Counted from the stretch's first letter, positions 42,860 to 52,528 are shown. The stretch: DNA of 56,166 bases from Xanthobacteraceae bacterium (GCA_024508855.1 JANINJ010000020.1:1-56166); one strand, 5' to 3'. The notes: a model not told the origin generated them from the letters alone. Numbers and translations: made by a program.

Positions 42860-44404
42860 CTACCCGACCTGCCGCTGGCGGCCTTTCCAGAACGGATCGC
42901 GCACTGCACGCCGTAGCAATTTCCCGACCGGGCTCTTCGGCACCTCGTCGATGAAGTGTACCGATTTCGGCACCTTGTAGCCGGCAAGGCGTTCTTTCGC
43001 AAAACCGATCAGCGCGGCGTCATCGGCCTGCTCACCTCCGCGCAACGCCACGAAGGCCGCAACGGCTTCGCCCCACTTGTCGTCCGGAATGCCTACCACC
43101 ACGACTTCCCGCACTGCCGGATGGGCAGCCAGCACGTCCTCGACCTCGCGTGGATAGACATTGTAGCCGCCGGTGACGATCATGTCCGAGGTCCGGTCGA
43201 CCAGATAGAGGTAGCCGTCCTCGTCGAACCGGCCAACGTCGCGAGTGCGAATCCAGCCTCCGGGCAGCGACATCTGCGCGTTGAGATCGTCGGCATTGTA
43301 GTAGCCGCGCATCATGAATGGCGAACGCAGGGCGATCTCACCCGCCTCACCAGGCGCTACATCGTGCCCTTCCTCATCGACCAGCCGGATTTCGCAATCG
43401 ATGCTCGGCCGCCCGCACGCGGCAAGCCGCTTCTCTGCGTCCGGGCCGACGTGATCCTCCTTCCGCAGATGCGTGATGAACACCGGTGCCTCGGTCTGCC
43501 CGTAATATTGCAAGAACCGCGGCCCCCACAATTTCAGCGCGCGATCGATGGTCGGCCGCGGCATCGGCGACGCGCCGTAAATGATCGAGCGCACCGAACT
43601 GAAGTCGGCCTCGGCAATGCCCGGATGATCGAGCAACATCCCGAGCATGGTCGGCACCAGATTGAGCCCGGTCGGCTTCCAGCGTTCGATGGCATCGACA
43701 TAAGAGGCCGGCGTGAAGCCAGGCAGCACCGCCGCGGTGCCGCCGCGAATCCAGTAAGGCAGGATGAAGCAGCCGCTGGCGTGGATCATCGACGCCGCGT
43801 GCAGCATGATGTCGCCTTCGCGCACATCATGATTGGCGAGGATATTCAGCGCCATGCCGGCCCAGCTAGCCTGCGTGTGCTCGACGGCCTTCAACTTTCC
43901 GGTGGTGCCGGAGGTGAAGATGGTGATGACGATATCGGTGGCTTCCGGCGTGCGGTCCGGTGGCGTGTACGGCTGGTTCTTGGCAAGATGCAACAGATCG
44001 TTCAGGTTTGACGGATCGCCGATAGCGATCGTCTTCAGCCCGGGCATGGCCTGCGCCAATTCGCGGGCCCGATCCGCGAGATCCATTCCATGCAGGAGAA
44101 TCTCGACACCCGCCCCCTCCAGCATCTGCTGCTGCTCGGCTGCGGAGAGCCGCGAATTGAGCGGCACGCGCGAAAGGCGAGCCTTGGCGAAGGCGAAATC
44201 GACTGGAATCGTGAAGACCGAATTGTTCAGCAGCAATCCGACGCGCCGGCCAACCGGCAACCCGAGCGAGTTAATGAACGCGTTGGCGATCTGGTTCGAC
44301 AACCGATCGACCTGCTCGAAGGTGAGCTTGTCGTCGCCGTACATGATCGCGGTTCGAGGTCCGTAATAGACCGCGCCTCGCCGGACCAACTCCGTCATCA
44401 ACAT
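42860..44404 (-). CDS. AMP-forming acyl-CoA synthetase
   Basis: A 514-residue ANL-superfamily ligase that would activate a carboxylic acid to its CoA ester. Motifs: ITIFTSGTTGKLKAVEHTQ (P-loop, about 170), FLQYYGQTEAPVFITHL, GWIRTRDVGRFDEDGYLYLVDRTSDMIVTGGYNVYPREVEDVL, and the C-terminal lysine region KSPVGKLLRRAVRDPFW. Last gene of the leftward acyl-CoA locus, 41 bases after the hydratase. Medium-chain or branched acids are plausible substrates from context only. Confidence 0.9.
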   Translation of the reverse strand: MLMTELVRRGAVYYGPRTAIMYGDDKLTFEQVDRLSNQIANAFINSLGLPVGRRVGLLLNNSVFTIPVDFAFAKARLSRVPLNSRLSAAEQQQMLEGAGVEILLHGMDLADRARELAQAMPGLKTIAIGDPSNLNDLLHLAKNQPYTPPDRTPEATDIVITIFTSGTTGKLKAVEHTQASWAGMALNILANHDVREGDIMLHAASMIHASGCFILPYWIRGGTAAVLPGFTPASYVDAIERWKPTGLNLVPTMLGMLLDHPGIAEADFSSVRSIIYGASPMPRPTIDRALKLWGPRFLQYYGQTEAPVFITHLRKEDHVGPDAEKRLAACGRPSIDCEIRLVDEEGHDVAPGEAGEIALRSPFMMRGYYNADDLNAQMSLPGGWIRTRDVGRFDEDGYLYLVDRTSDMIVTGGYNVYPREVEDVLAAHPAVREVVVVGIPDDKWGEAVAAFVALRGGEQADDAALIGFAKERLAGYKVPKSVHFIDEVPKSPVGKLLRRAVRDPFWKGRQRQVG

Positions 44405-44445
44405 GGCAGCCTCCCCAACGATTTATATGATGAATGGCAGGTCGA

Positions 44446-45231
44446 TCAGCGCCCCGGCCAGGAAGGCTTGCGCTTCTCGGCGAACGCCTTGAGGCCTTCC
44501 TTGGCGTCTTCGGTCATCGCCAGCAATGCGATCTGGCTTTCGGTATAGGCGATGCTCTCGTCGAACGACATCGAGGCGATGGCACGCATGGCATACTTGC
44601 CGCGTCGGATCGCGGTCGGCGACTTGTCGGTGAGACGGCAGATCAGCCAATCGACCTTGGCATCCAGTTCGGCTGCGGGGACGATATGGTTCAGCAATCC
44701 TGCCGACAACGCAGCGCGGGCATCGAACGGTTCGCCGGTCAATGCCCATTCGTTGATGAGGCGGCGCGGGGCGATATCCTGCAACAGGCTCATGACCTGC
44801 ATCGGAAACACGCCGACCTTGACCTCGGGCAATCCGAAAATCACGCTGTCCGCGGCAACCGCCATATCGGTCATGCATAACAGACCCATGCCGCCGGCCA
44901 TGCAAACGCCATTGACGCGGGCGATGGTCGGCTTGGTGGCATTCTGCGACAGCCGCAGCAGGTCTGCATAATCGACATTGGGACGCGAGAAATCCATCGC
45001 CGCGAAGGCACCCCCGGTGTTCTGCAGGTCGGCGCCGGCGCAGAATGCCTTGTCGCCCGCCCCGGTCAGCACGATCACGCGAATGGACGGATCGTCATGC
45101 GCATCGCGATAGCCGCGGACGATGCCCGCGATCACATCACCGTTGATCGCGTTGCGCTTCTCCGGACGGTTGATGGTGATCCACAGCGCCTGTCCGCGCT
45201 TCTCCTGCAATACGCTGTTGTTATCCGCCAT
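44446..45231 (-). CDS. Enoyl-CoA hydratase-like protein (AtuE-like position)
   Basis: A 261-residue crotonase: ALWITINRPEKRNAINGDVIAGI, VLTGAGDKAFCAGADLQNTGGAF and GVCMAGGMGLLCMTDMAVAADSVIFGLPEVKVGVFPM. The second catalytic Glu (GLPEV) is kept; the first (GGGxEL) is Gly. The 17-base spacing after the biotin carboxylase gene places it to hydrate the carboxylase product, as AtuE does with isohexenylglutaconyl-CoA in terpene breakdown or a methylglutaconyl-CoA hydratase in leucine breakdown. The substrate is not proven. Confidence 0.86.
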   Translation of the reverse strand: MADNNSVLQEKRGQALWITINRPEKRNAINGDVIAGIVRGYRDAHDDPSIRVIVLTGAGDKAFCAGADLQNTGGAFAAMDFSRPNVDYADLLRLSQNATKPTIARVNGVCMAGGMGLLCMTDMAVAADSVIFGLPEVKVGVFPMQVMSLLQDIAPRRLINEWALTGEPFDARAALSAGLLNHIVPAAELDAKVDWLICRLTDKSPTAIRRGKYAMRAIASMSFDESIAYTESQIALLAMTEDAKEGLKAFAEKRKPSWPGR

Positions 45232-45248
45232 AACCTCGACCTGTCTGC

Positions 45249-47246
45249 TTATTGTGCCGCGACGGCATCGGTTTCGATCTCGGCAACAATCCTGCCGGTC
45301 ATCACCTGCTCGCCTTCTTCGACCGTGAGTGCAGCGATGATGCCCGAAACCGAAGCAACATGCACGTGCTCCATTTTCATGGCCTCGAGAGTAACGACCG
45401 GCTGTCCCACGTCAACACGATCGCCCTGCTTCACCAGCACGGCGACAACCCGGCCATTGAGGGCGGCACGGACCTTGCCGTCGCCGCCATTGGCAGCCGC
45501 CCGTTCCGGCGCTGCACGTGTCAGGTCGCGCACCGTCAGCGTGACGCCGCCGCGCTGCAGGAACAACCGATCGGCTTCGCGCGCGAAGCTCACCTGCTCG
45601 GTCACATTCGCGACCTTGAAGTGGATATTGCCCTCACCTACCCGCTCGACCTGGAAACGATGGTCTTGGCAGTCGACGGTGGCGACATAGCCTCCGTCAC
45701 GCGCGCGCACGATCTCGACATCCTGCGCTTTGCCGTCGATCTGCAGCCGCATCACGATCGGGAATGTCGCCGCGAGCGAGCGTCCCGGCTGCCACACGGG
45801 TGCATGCGGATCACTGACATAGAGCAGCAGCGCCGCGAGCGCGGCATTCGGAACGCCGTCATGATCAGGCGCCGCAAGTAATTCGGCCGCATGCTCGCCG
45901 ATGAACGCCGTGGTCGCGCCACCTTTCGCGAAAACGTCATGGCGAAGGCACGCCGCTAGAAACGCCTGGTTGGTGGTGACGCCGAACGCCAAGGTCTGCT
46001 CGAGGCCGTAAATGAGCCGTCGCCGCGCTTCTTCGCGCGTCCCGCCGTTCGCAATGATTTTCGCGATCATCGAATCATAGAAAGGCGGAATCTCGATGCC
46101 GGATTCCAGCGCGTGTTCGACGCGAAGGGGATCGGCCGGATGCCATTGCAGCATGCGGCCCGACTGCGGCATGAAATCAAGCTGCGCGTCCTCGGAACAG
46201 AGCCGCACCTCGATGGCATGTCCGGAGAACTGCACATCGGCCTGCACGATGCCCAACGGCTCGCCGCCCGCGATCCGCAATTGCAACTCGACGAGATCGA
46301 GCCCGGTAATGGCTTCAGTGACCGGGTGTTCGACCTGCAGCCGGGTGTTCATTTCCATGAAATAGAAATGCCCCGCCGCATCGAGCAGAAATTCCAGCGT
46401 CCCTGCCCCCTCGTAGCCGATTGCCATGACCGCCTTCACGGCGATCTCGCCCATTCGCGCTCGCAGCTCCGGCGTCACCGCCGGTGACGGTGCTTCCTCG
46501 ATCAATTTCTGATGGCGGCGCTGCACGGAGCAGTCGCGTTCGCCGAGATGAATGGCGTTGCCGTAGCGATCGCCAAATACCTGGATCTCGATATGACGCG
46601 GATCGACGATCGCACGCTCCAGGATCACCGTCGGATCACCAAAAGCGCTTTGTGCTTCGGACCGCGCGCTGCGCAGATGGCCGGCAAACGAAGCAGCGTC
46701 GGTCACCAGTCGCATGCCGCGGCCGCCGCCGCCGGCCACAGCCTTGATCATGACCGGGAAACCGATGCGTTCCGCCTCTACTGCCATGGTGGCATCGGAT
46801 TGGTCTTCGCCCTGATAGCCGGGCACGCAAGGCACGCCAGCCTTTTGCATGATCGTCTTGGCGCCAGCCTTGTTGCCCATCGCGGCGATGGCCTCGGGCG
46901 ACGGTCCGATGAAGACCAGCCCCGCGTCACGGCACGCGGCGGCGAAATCCTCGTTCTCGGCCAGAAATCCATAACCCGGATGCACGGCATCGGCACCTGT
47001 GGCCTTCGCCGCGGCGATGATGGCATCAATGCGCAGATAGGACTGCGACGGCAACGGCTCGCCGATCCGCACCGCCTGATCGGCAGCGCGGACATGCGGC
47101 GCATTTTCATCGGCATCCGAATAGACCGCAACGGTCGCAAAACCGAGACGGCGCGCGGTGCGCATCACACGCAACGCGATCTCGCCGCGGTTGGCGACGA
47201 GGATTTTGCGGAATGGCGTCACTTTCATAGCAGGCGCAGAATTCAT
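45249..47246 (-). CDS. Biotin-dependent acyl-CoA carboxylase, biotin carboxylase/carrier subunit
   Basis: A 665-residue alpha subunit. The biotin carboxylase domain begins RKILVANRGEIALRVMRTARRLG and includes KAVAGGGGRGMRLV (ATP-grasp glycine loop), the FYFMEMNTRLQVEHPVTE motif and a C-terminal BC domain. A linker (BT-like) region follows, then a biotinyl domain with EAMKMEH whose Lys carries biotin (about residue 631). Size matches methylcrotonyl- and geranyl-CoA carboxylase alpha subunits. It overlaps the beta subunit by an ATGA (47243-47246). The Atu-like context favours a geranyl-CoA-type enzyme (AtuF-like). Confidence 0.92.
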   Translation of the reverse strand: MNSAPAMKVTPFRKILVANRGEIALRVMRTARRLGFATVAVYSDADENAPHVRAADQAVRIGEPLPSQSYLRIDAIIAAAKATGADAVHPGYGFLAENEDFAAACRDAGLVFIGPSPEAIAAMGNKAGAKTIMQKAGVPCVPGYQGEDQSDATMAVEAERIGFPVMIKAVAGGGGRGMRLVTDAASFAGHLRSARSEAQSAFGDPTVILERAIVDPRHIEIQVFGDRYGNAIHLGERDCSVQRRHQKLIEEAPSPAVTPELRARMGEIAVKAVMAIGYEGAGTLEFLLDAAGHFYFMEMNTRLQVEHPVTEAITGLDLVELQLRIAGGEPLGIVQADVQFSGHAIEVRLCSEDAQLDFMPQSGRMLQWHPADPLRVEHALESGIEIPPFYDSMIAKIIANGGTREEARRRLIYGLEQTLAFGVTTNQAFLAACLRHDVFAKGGATTAFIGEHAAELLAAPDHDGVPNAALAALLLYVSDPHAPVWQPGRSLAATFPIVMRLQIDGKAQDVEIVRARDGGYVATVDCQDHRFQVERVGEGNIHFKVANVTEQVSFAREADRLFLQRGGVTLTVRDLTRAAPERAAANGGDGKVRAALNGRVVAVLVKQGDRVDVGQPVVTLEAMKMEHVHVASVSGIIAALTVEEGEQVMTGRIVAEIETDAVAAQ

Positions 47247-48865
47247 GGCCGCGCCACCGAGAACTGCATCCGCTGTGGGGTACGCACATCTGCTTCGCGG
47301 CAGATTGCCAGCACCTCGGCGAGCACCGCACGGGTATCACGCGGATCGATGACCCCGTCATCGAGCACGCGGGCGCTGGTCGAAAACACGTCCATCTGGC
47401 CGTCGAACACCGCGGTGATCTTCGACTTCATCGCATCCAGCTTGTCGCGCTCGATCGGCTTTCCCTTGCGCGCCGCAGCTGCCTCGGTGACGATCGCCAT
47501 GGTTTCCGCCGCCTGCTCGCCGCCCATCACCGCGGTCTTGGCGTTCGGCCACGAGAAGCAGAAGCGTGGATGGAAGCCGCGTCCGCACATGCCGTAGTTG
47601 CCTGCGCCGAACGACGCACCGCAATAGATGGTGATCTGCGGCACCGTGGCGCTGGTCACGGCCTGGATCATTTTCGAACCGTGCTTGATCATGCCGGCTT
47701 CTTCATAGGCCTTGCCCACCATGTAACCCGTGGTGTTGTTGAGATAGAGCAGCGGTGTGCGTGACTGGCAACACGCCTGAATGAAGTGGGTCGCCTTGTT
47801 CGCGCCTGCGACGTCCAGCGGGCCGTTGTTGGTGATGATGCCGATCGCATGTCCCTCGATGCGGGCCTGACCGCATATGGTCGCGGGACCATAGTTCGCG
47901 CCGAATTCAATGAAATCGGAATCGTCGATGAACCGGGCGATGGCCTGCCGCATATCGACCGGACGCTTGTGATCCATCGGCATGATGCCGAGCAGCTCTT
48001 CGGCATCGTACCGCGGCGGCAGGACAGCCGTGCGATCCTCCTGCGTCGGCGGACGATCCCAATCTAGCTTCGCCATGATGTCGCGGGCGATCCGCAGCGC
48101 ATCGCGGTCGTCCTCGGCAAGGTAATCGCCGAGGCCCGAAATGCTGGTGTGCATCTCCGCGCCGCCAAGTTCCTCTTCGGTGGCAATCTCGCCGGTTGCC
48201 GCCTTGAGCAGCGGCGGCCCGGCAAGAAACGCACGCGTGCGGCCGCGCACCATTACGATGTAATCGGAAAGCCCGGTCTGATAAGCGCCGCCTGCTGTCG
48301 AAGAGCCGTGCGTCACGGTCACTACCGGCAGGCCGGCCGCCGACAGCCGCGCCAGATTGCGGAAAATGTTTCCGCCCCGCACGAAATCCTCGACGCGATA
48401 GCGCAACAGATTTGCGCCGGCGCTTTCGACAAGCTGAACGTAAGGCAGCCTGTTCTCCAGCGCCATTTCCTGAACCCGCAGCGTCTTGTCGAGACCATAG
48501 GGCTGCAGCGCACCGGCATCGATGCCGGCATCGTTGGCGCTCACCATGCAGCGGATACCGGAGACGAAGCCAATGCCGGCAATCACGCCGGCACCTGGAA
48601 CGCTCTTGTCCGCATCCGGCACGTCGAACATGTAACCGGCGAGCGTCGACAGTTCGATGAACGGTGCGCCCGGATCGAGCACCAGCGCCACCCGCTCGCG
48701 CGGCAGCAGTTGTCCGCGCTTATGGAAGCGATCCTTGGCCGACGCCGATGCCGCACGCGTGCGTTCCTCCAGCATCCGCATCCGGTCGATCAACGCCAGC
48801 ATGCCGGCACGATTGGCCTTGAAGGCTTCGCTGCCCGGGGCAATCGTCGATTCAATCACTGCCAT
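47243..48865 (-). CDS. Acyl-CoA carboxylase carboxyltransferase subunit, geranyl-CoA carboxylase-like
   Basis: A 540-residue beta subunit from ATG 48865 (MAVIESTIAPGSEAF). N- and C-terminal crotonase-like halves carry oxyanion loops (HGSSTAGGAYQTGLSDYIVMVRG; CGASFGAGNYGMCGRGFHPRF). FHKRGQLLPRERVALVLDPGAPFIELSTLAGY and GGAYQTGLSDYIV resemble AtuC more than methylcrotonyl-CoA carboxylases, which usually read GGAYVPAMSDE. Where MCC has Phe before GRIFFN, this protein has Gly (RGGNIFRN); from memory that Gly opens the pocket for geranyl-CoA. The acyl substrate is still inference. Confidence 0.88.
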   Translation of the reverse strand: MAVIESTIAPGSEAFKANRAGMLALIDRMRMLEERTRAASASAKDRFHKRGQLLPRERVALVLDPGAPFIELSTLAGYMFDVPDADKSVPGAGVIAGIGFVSGIRCMVSANDAGIDAGALQPYGLDKTLRVQEMALENRLPYVQLVESAGANLLRYRVEDFVRGGNIFRNLARLSAAGLPVVTVTHGSSTAGGAYQTGLSDYIVMVRGRTRAFLAGPPLLKAATGEIATEEELGGAEMHTSISGLGDYLAEDDRDALRIARDIMAKLDWDRPPTQEDRTAVLPPRYDAEELLGIMPMDHKRPVDMRQAIARFIDDSDFIEFGANYGPATICGQARIEGHAIGIITNNGPLDVAGANKATHFIQACCQSRTPLLYLNNTTGYMVGKAYEEAGMIKHGSKMIQAVTSATVPQITIYCGASFGAGNYGMCGRGFHPRFCFSWPNAKTAVMGGEQAAETMAIVTEAAAARKGKPIERDKLDAMKSKITAVFDGQMDVFSTSARVLDDGVIDPRDTRAVLAEVLAICREADVRTPQRMQFSVARP

Positions 48866-48900
48866 GTTGAAACTGTTTCTCCGGATTTGTTGCGAGGGCC

Positions 48901-50496
48901 TCAGCCCTGCGCGAAGTGATCGCTGTATTGTTGACGCAGTTCGACCTTGCGCAGCTTGCCGGTCGCCGTCATCGGCATCTCGTCGAGAATCTTGACCAGT
49001 TTCGGCACCTGGAAACCGCCGAGCGATTTGCGGCAATGCTCCACGATACTGATCTCGTCAGCCTGCACGCCCGGCTTGAGTTTGATGAAAGCCGAAACCG
49101 CCTCACCCCATTGCGGATGCGGCAACCCCACGACCGCAGCGCTCAGCACCGCCGGATGCGCCATCAAGGTTTCCTCGATCTTCACCGAGGCAACGTTTTC
49201 ACCACCGGACTTGATCATGTCTTTCTTGCGATCGAGGAACAGGACTTCGCCATGCTCGTCGATCAATGCAAGATCGCCGGTGTGATGCCAGCCGAATTTA
49301 CGCGCTTCTTCGGTCGCCTTCAGATCCTTGTAGTACCCCATCATCACGTTCGGCCCGCGATGCACCAGTTCACCGACCTGGCCCGGCGGCAGCAGGTTGC
49401 CGTTGTCGTCCATGATCGCGGTTTCGTTCACGACCATCGACTCGCCCCAATAGTTGCCGAACCGCTGCAACTGGCGATCCGGCTGGGACATCGTCGTGGC
49501 GGGATACATTTCGGTCTGGCCACTCGGCTGTACGAAATTCGGACACAGCTCGGCGATGCAACGCTCAAGCAGCGGGCGCGGCATCGGCGCCATGGTGTAC
49601 ATGCACGTCCGCAAGCTCGAGAGATCGAACTCCTTGCGGCGCGGATGGTCCAGGATCGCCTGATACATCAGCGGCAGGCCGATGAAGACCGTCAGCTTGT
49701 CACGGTCGATGGCTTCCATGCAGGCGACCGGATCGAAGCCACGCATCAGTGCCATTTTGCCGCCGACCGTCAGATAGGTCAGCAGCACGACATGAGCCGC
49801 GCAATGGAACAGCGGGAACTGCCCGGTGATGCCATCGTTGCGGTCGAGATGCATCTCGATGACGTTGCTCATCGCCGCCATCACCACCGCGAGATGACAG
49901 TGCATCGCCCCCTTCGGACGCGATGTGGTGCCGCTGGTATAGATGATCATGGCAAGGTCGCGATCGTCGAACGCGATCTCCGGCTCGATGTCGGATTGGC
50001 CTTCCAACAGCTTGTTGAATTCCTGCAGGCCCTGCGCCGCAGCGTTGCCCGCGAGATCGATGGCGATCAGATCGATACCGCGTTTCTCCAGCGCGGCGCG
50101 CCGGTCGGGCTGGGCATGAAGATTATCGTCGATCAGCGCGAAGCGGACTTCGGCATGATCGAGGATATAGCTCATATCGTCCGGACCGAGCATGGTGTTG
50201 ATCGGGACCCACACCAAGCCGGCGCGGTGAATGCCGAACAGCGCTTTGACGAACTCGACCGAGTTGTTGCAGATCGTGGAGATCTTCGAGCCCGGCTTCA
50301 GTCCACGCGACACCAGATAGTTGGCGAAGCGGTTGGCGTCACGTTCCAGCTCCGTATAGGTAACGCGGCGCTTTCCTTCCGTCAGCGCGATACGCTGCGG
50401 GAAGCGCCGCGCTGCCCGCTTCAGCAAATCACCGATCGCCACGCGGCCAATACGGCCCGGCCCCGGAACGCCGCCGGTTACTGAAAGATCACTCAT
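48901..50496 (-). CDS. AMP-forming acyl-CoA synthetase
   Basis: A 531-residue ANL ligase: AMIIYTSGTTSRPKGAMHCHLAV (P-loop near 195), PSGQTEMYPATT, GWHHTGDLALIDEHGEVLFLDRKKDMIKSGGENVASVKIEETL and MTATGKLRKVELRQQ (catalytic Lys). Second ligase of the locus; 35 bases before the carboxyltransferase gene. It could activate the starting acid, with the other ligase used for a later product, but no specificity is readable. Confidence 0.9.
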   Translation of the reverse strand: MSDLSVTGGVPGPGRIGRVAIGDLLKRAARRFPQRIALTEGKRRVTYTELERDANRFANYLVSRGLKPGSKISTICNNSVEFVKALFGIHRAGLVWVPINTMLGPDDMSYILDHAEVRFALIDDNLHAQPDRRAALEKRGIDLIAIDLAGNAAAQGLQEFNKLLEGQSDIEPEIAFDDRDLAMIIYTSGTTSRPKGAMHCHLAVVMAAMSNVIEMHLDRNDGITGQFPLFHCAAHVVLLTYLTVGGKMALMRGFDPVACMEAIDRDKLTVFIGLPLMYQAILDHPRRKEFDLSSLRTCMYTMAPMPRPLLERCIAELCPNFVQPSGQTEMYPATTMSQPDRQLQRFGNYWGESMVVNETAIMDDNGNLLPPGQVGELVHRGPNVMMGYYKDLKATEEARKFGWHHTGDLALIDEHGEVLFLDRKKDMIKSGGENVASVKIEETLMAHPAVLSAAVVGLPHPQWGEAVSAFIKLKPGVQADEISIVEHCRKSLGGFQVPKLVKILDEMPMTATGKLRKVELRQQYSDHFAQG

Positions 50497-50561
50497 CCTG
50501 TCCTCCTCCCGATCGCCTCAGGCGGCAACTCTGCGTTTGCTCGCCTGCGTGAATCCAACTC

Positions 50562-51428
50562 TCAATGCGTGATGCCGAAAATCTGCCTCGCTTCGGCGGG
50601 ACTCGCAATCTCGCGGCCAGCCTGGCGCGCAACCGCCGCCATGGTCTCGATCAACTGTCCATTCGAAGTCACCTTGCTGCCGTCCGGCCGATAGAACGTG
50701 TCCTCCAGCCCGGTGCGCAGATGGCCCCCCAATTCCGCGCAGCGCTGGTGCAGCGGCCAGATCTCGCCGCGGCCGATCGCAGTGACCTGCCAGTTGGCCT
50801 CCGGCAGCTTCAGCTTGAGCAGGATCGGCAACAGTTCAGGATCGGCGGGCATGCCTGACGCGACACCCATGACAAAGTTGTATTCAAGCGGCCCGGAATA
50901 CATCCCCGTCTGCCGATACATGCCGACGCATCTCACGATTCCAACATCGAAACATTCGAACTCAGGGACCGTATTGGCTTCCGACATGACGTCGAGAAAG
51001 TCTTGCACTTTCTCGACCGCGTTATCGAACATCATCGGCGGCCACGCCCACGTGTTATCAGCCTTGACCTTGAGGTAGTTCAGCGAGCCGGCATTGCAGG
51101 CCGCCATTTCAGGCTTCGTTTCGCGCACGCAGGCAAGCGGTCCGGAATATTCCGGCCCCGAAGTGCCCGTGGTGTGATTGATGATGACGCCGGGACAAGC
51201 TTCGCGGATCGCCTGCTGGATGTCGCGCGAGACATTGACATCCCAGGACGGCAGGTGGCCCTTGTTCGGTGCCTGCTGCCGCAGGTGAATGTGCATGACG
51301 CTGGCGCCGGCGTCGAACGCGGCCCTGGCCTCGCGCGCCATTTCTTCCGGGGTCACCGGCACGTTGTGCTGTTTGGGATCGGTCAGCACGCCATTCAGCG
51401 CACAGGTAATGACGACTTTATCGCTCAT
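50562..51428 (-). CDS. Beta-keto acid cleavage enzyme (BKACE family)
   Basis: A 288-residue TIM-barrel protein from ATG 51428 (MSDKVVITCALNGVLT). The zinc-binding His pair is in ASVMHIHLRQQ (about residues 45-51), with VIINHTTGTSG, EMAACNAGSLNY, VPEFECFDVG and a late WQVTAIGRGEIWPLHQ. The family (from 3-keto-5-aminohexanoate cleavage enzyme) transfers the keto-acid end to acetyl-CoA, giving acetoacetate and a shorter acyl-CoA. Specificity residues around the R of HIHLR suggest the usual carboxylate binding. Its place in an acyl-CoA locus without an HMG-CoA lyase is notable. Confidence 0.9.
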   Translation of the reverse strand: MSDKVVITCALNGVLTDPKQHNVPVTPEEMAREARAAFDAGASVMHIHLRQQAPNKGHLPSWDVNVSRDIQQAIREACPGVIINHTTGTSGPEYSGPLACVRETKPEMAACNAGSLNYLKVKADNTWAWPPMMFDNAVEKVQDFLDVMSEANTVPEFECFDVGIVRCVGMYRQTGMYSGPLEYNFVMGVASGMPADPELLPILLKLKLPEANWQVTAIGRGEIWPLHQRCAELGGHLRTGLEDTFYRPDGSKVTSNGQLIETMAAVARQAGREIASPAEARQIFGITH

Positions 51429-51536
51429 GCAGGGGCGCCTTTTCAGCTGCGACACATACTTTCGGGCATGATGCGAAGCCCTTGCGTCCCCTGCTTGCGT
51501 TCACTTGCTATCTTCGATGCCACGGCACCGAATGGT

Positions 51537-52358
51537 CTATTGGCGCCGCTGCCGCAACTCGAATTCGTTAAAGCCGGTACAATTGCTACGATAGATCGCC
51601 AGATCCCGCGAACCGGAGAAGATGGCGCGCGGCTGCAGCCCGTAGAACCGGCGGATCGAATGACTGAAATGCGTCGAATCCGGATAGCCAATATCCTGCG
51701 CGAGATGCGCGAGGTTGATGTCCTCGTTGACGAAATGGAGCAGATGACGCGCGCGCTTCCAGGCACGGAAGGCGCGGAAGGAGATGCCGGTCTGATCCTT
51801 GAAGAGGTGCAGGAAGCGCGACTGCGACAGATGCACCGAGGCGGCACAATCGGCTGCCGTCACCGCCGCGCCGGAGAAATCGCTCAGGCGCACGATCGCC
51901 CGGGCGATGCGCGGATCGATCGAGCGGGTGGCCAGTTCCTGGCCGAAGAAGATGGTATCGAATTCGCTGGTTGTGAATCCATCACGCCGCCCGGTAATCC
52001 GCAGCGCCTCGTATGCGCCACGAATGCGCGCCGCCAACGCCGCGCCCGATGGCCCCGAGAGCCGGGCGGACAAAGCCTGCAATGCATCAACCGGTATGGT
52101 TTCAGGCTCGAGGACGAGGCTGATGACGGAAAGGTGTTCGCTTTTCAGGCTGTGTGGAACATACGGCTCGACCACCGCCAACTCGCCGACGCTGGTGTGA
52201 CCGCCTTGGGAGACATGCAGGGCGCCCTGCATGGAGACATAAATCGCGAAACCGCCGCTGGTGCGCTGCCGCGGCCGACCGAGCAGCCCCGCATAAAATA
52301 CCCGTTCCGGGCTGATCAACATCAAATGCTTGGAATCGCGGCGGACGACGTCGTCCAT
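51537..52358 (-). CDS. AraC-family transcriptional regulator
   Basis: A 273-residue regulator. A cupin-like N-terminal sensing domain (GGFAIYVSMQGALHVSQGGHTSVGELAVVEPYVPHSL) precedes two HTH motifs: AADCAASVHLSQSRFLHLFKDQTGISFRAFRAWKRARHLL and NLAHLAQDIGYPDSTHFSHSIRRFYGLQPRAI. GGGAGGG lies 6 bases before ATG 52358. Lying between the transferase and the BKACE gene with 170- and 108-base gaps, it is the likely regulator of this locus, in contrast to the TetR-type AtuR of Pseudomonas. Confidence 0.92.
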   Translation of the reverse strand: MDDVVRRDSKHLMLISPERVFYAGLLGRPRQRTSGGFAIYVSMQGALHVSQGGHTSVGELAVVEPYVPHSLKSEHLSVISLVLEPETIPVDALQALSARLSGPSGAALAARIRGAYEALRITGRRDGFTTSEFDTIFFGQELATRSIDPRIARAIVRLSDFSGAAVTAADCAASVHLSQSRFLHLFKDQTGISFRAFRAWKRARHLLHFVNEDINLAHLAQDIGYPDSTHFSHSIRRFYGLQPRAIFSGSRDLAIYRSNCTGFNEFELRQRRQ

Positions 52359-52528
52359 ATCTGTCCCTCCCGAAGGGCGCCATATGCTTGGGCCGCGGCG
52401 ATGCGGCGCTCTCTGCGGAGCGCTCGGAGCATACAGAAACCGGACCGGAAGTCACCGCCTATAAATGCGCGTAACCCTTCGGAAAACCCGTGAATTCAGG
52501 AGATGCGGCGAAGCACCGCGCCAACCGC

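Noticed and set aside
48916-50484. 522-codon plus-strand frame opposite the acyl-CoA ligase
   Set aside because: His/Arg-rich antisense frame with no domain; the minus-strand ligase has all ANL motifs.
52406-52423. Hairpin GCGCTC-TCTGCG-GAGCGC between the AraC and GST genes
   Set aside because: A 6-bp stem without a T-run in GC-rich DNA; not distinguishable from chance.
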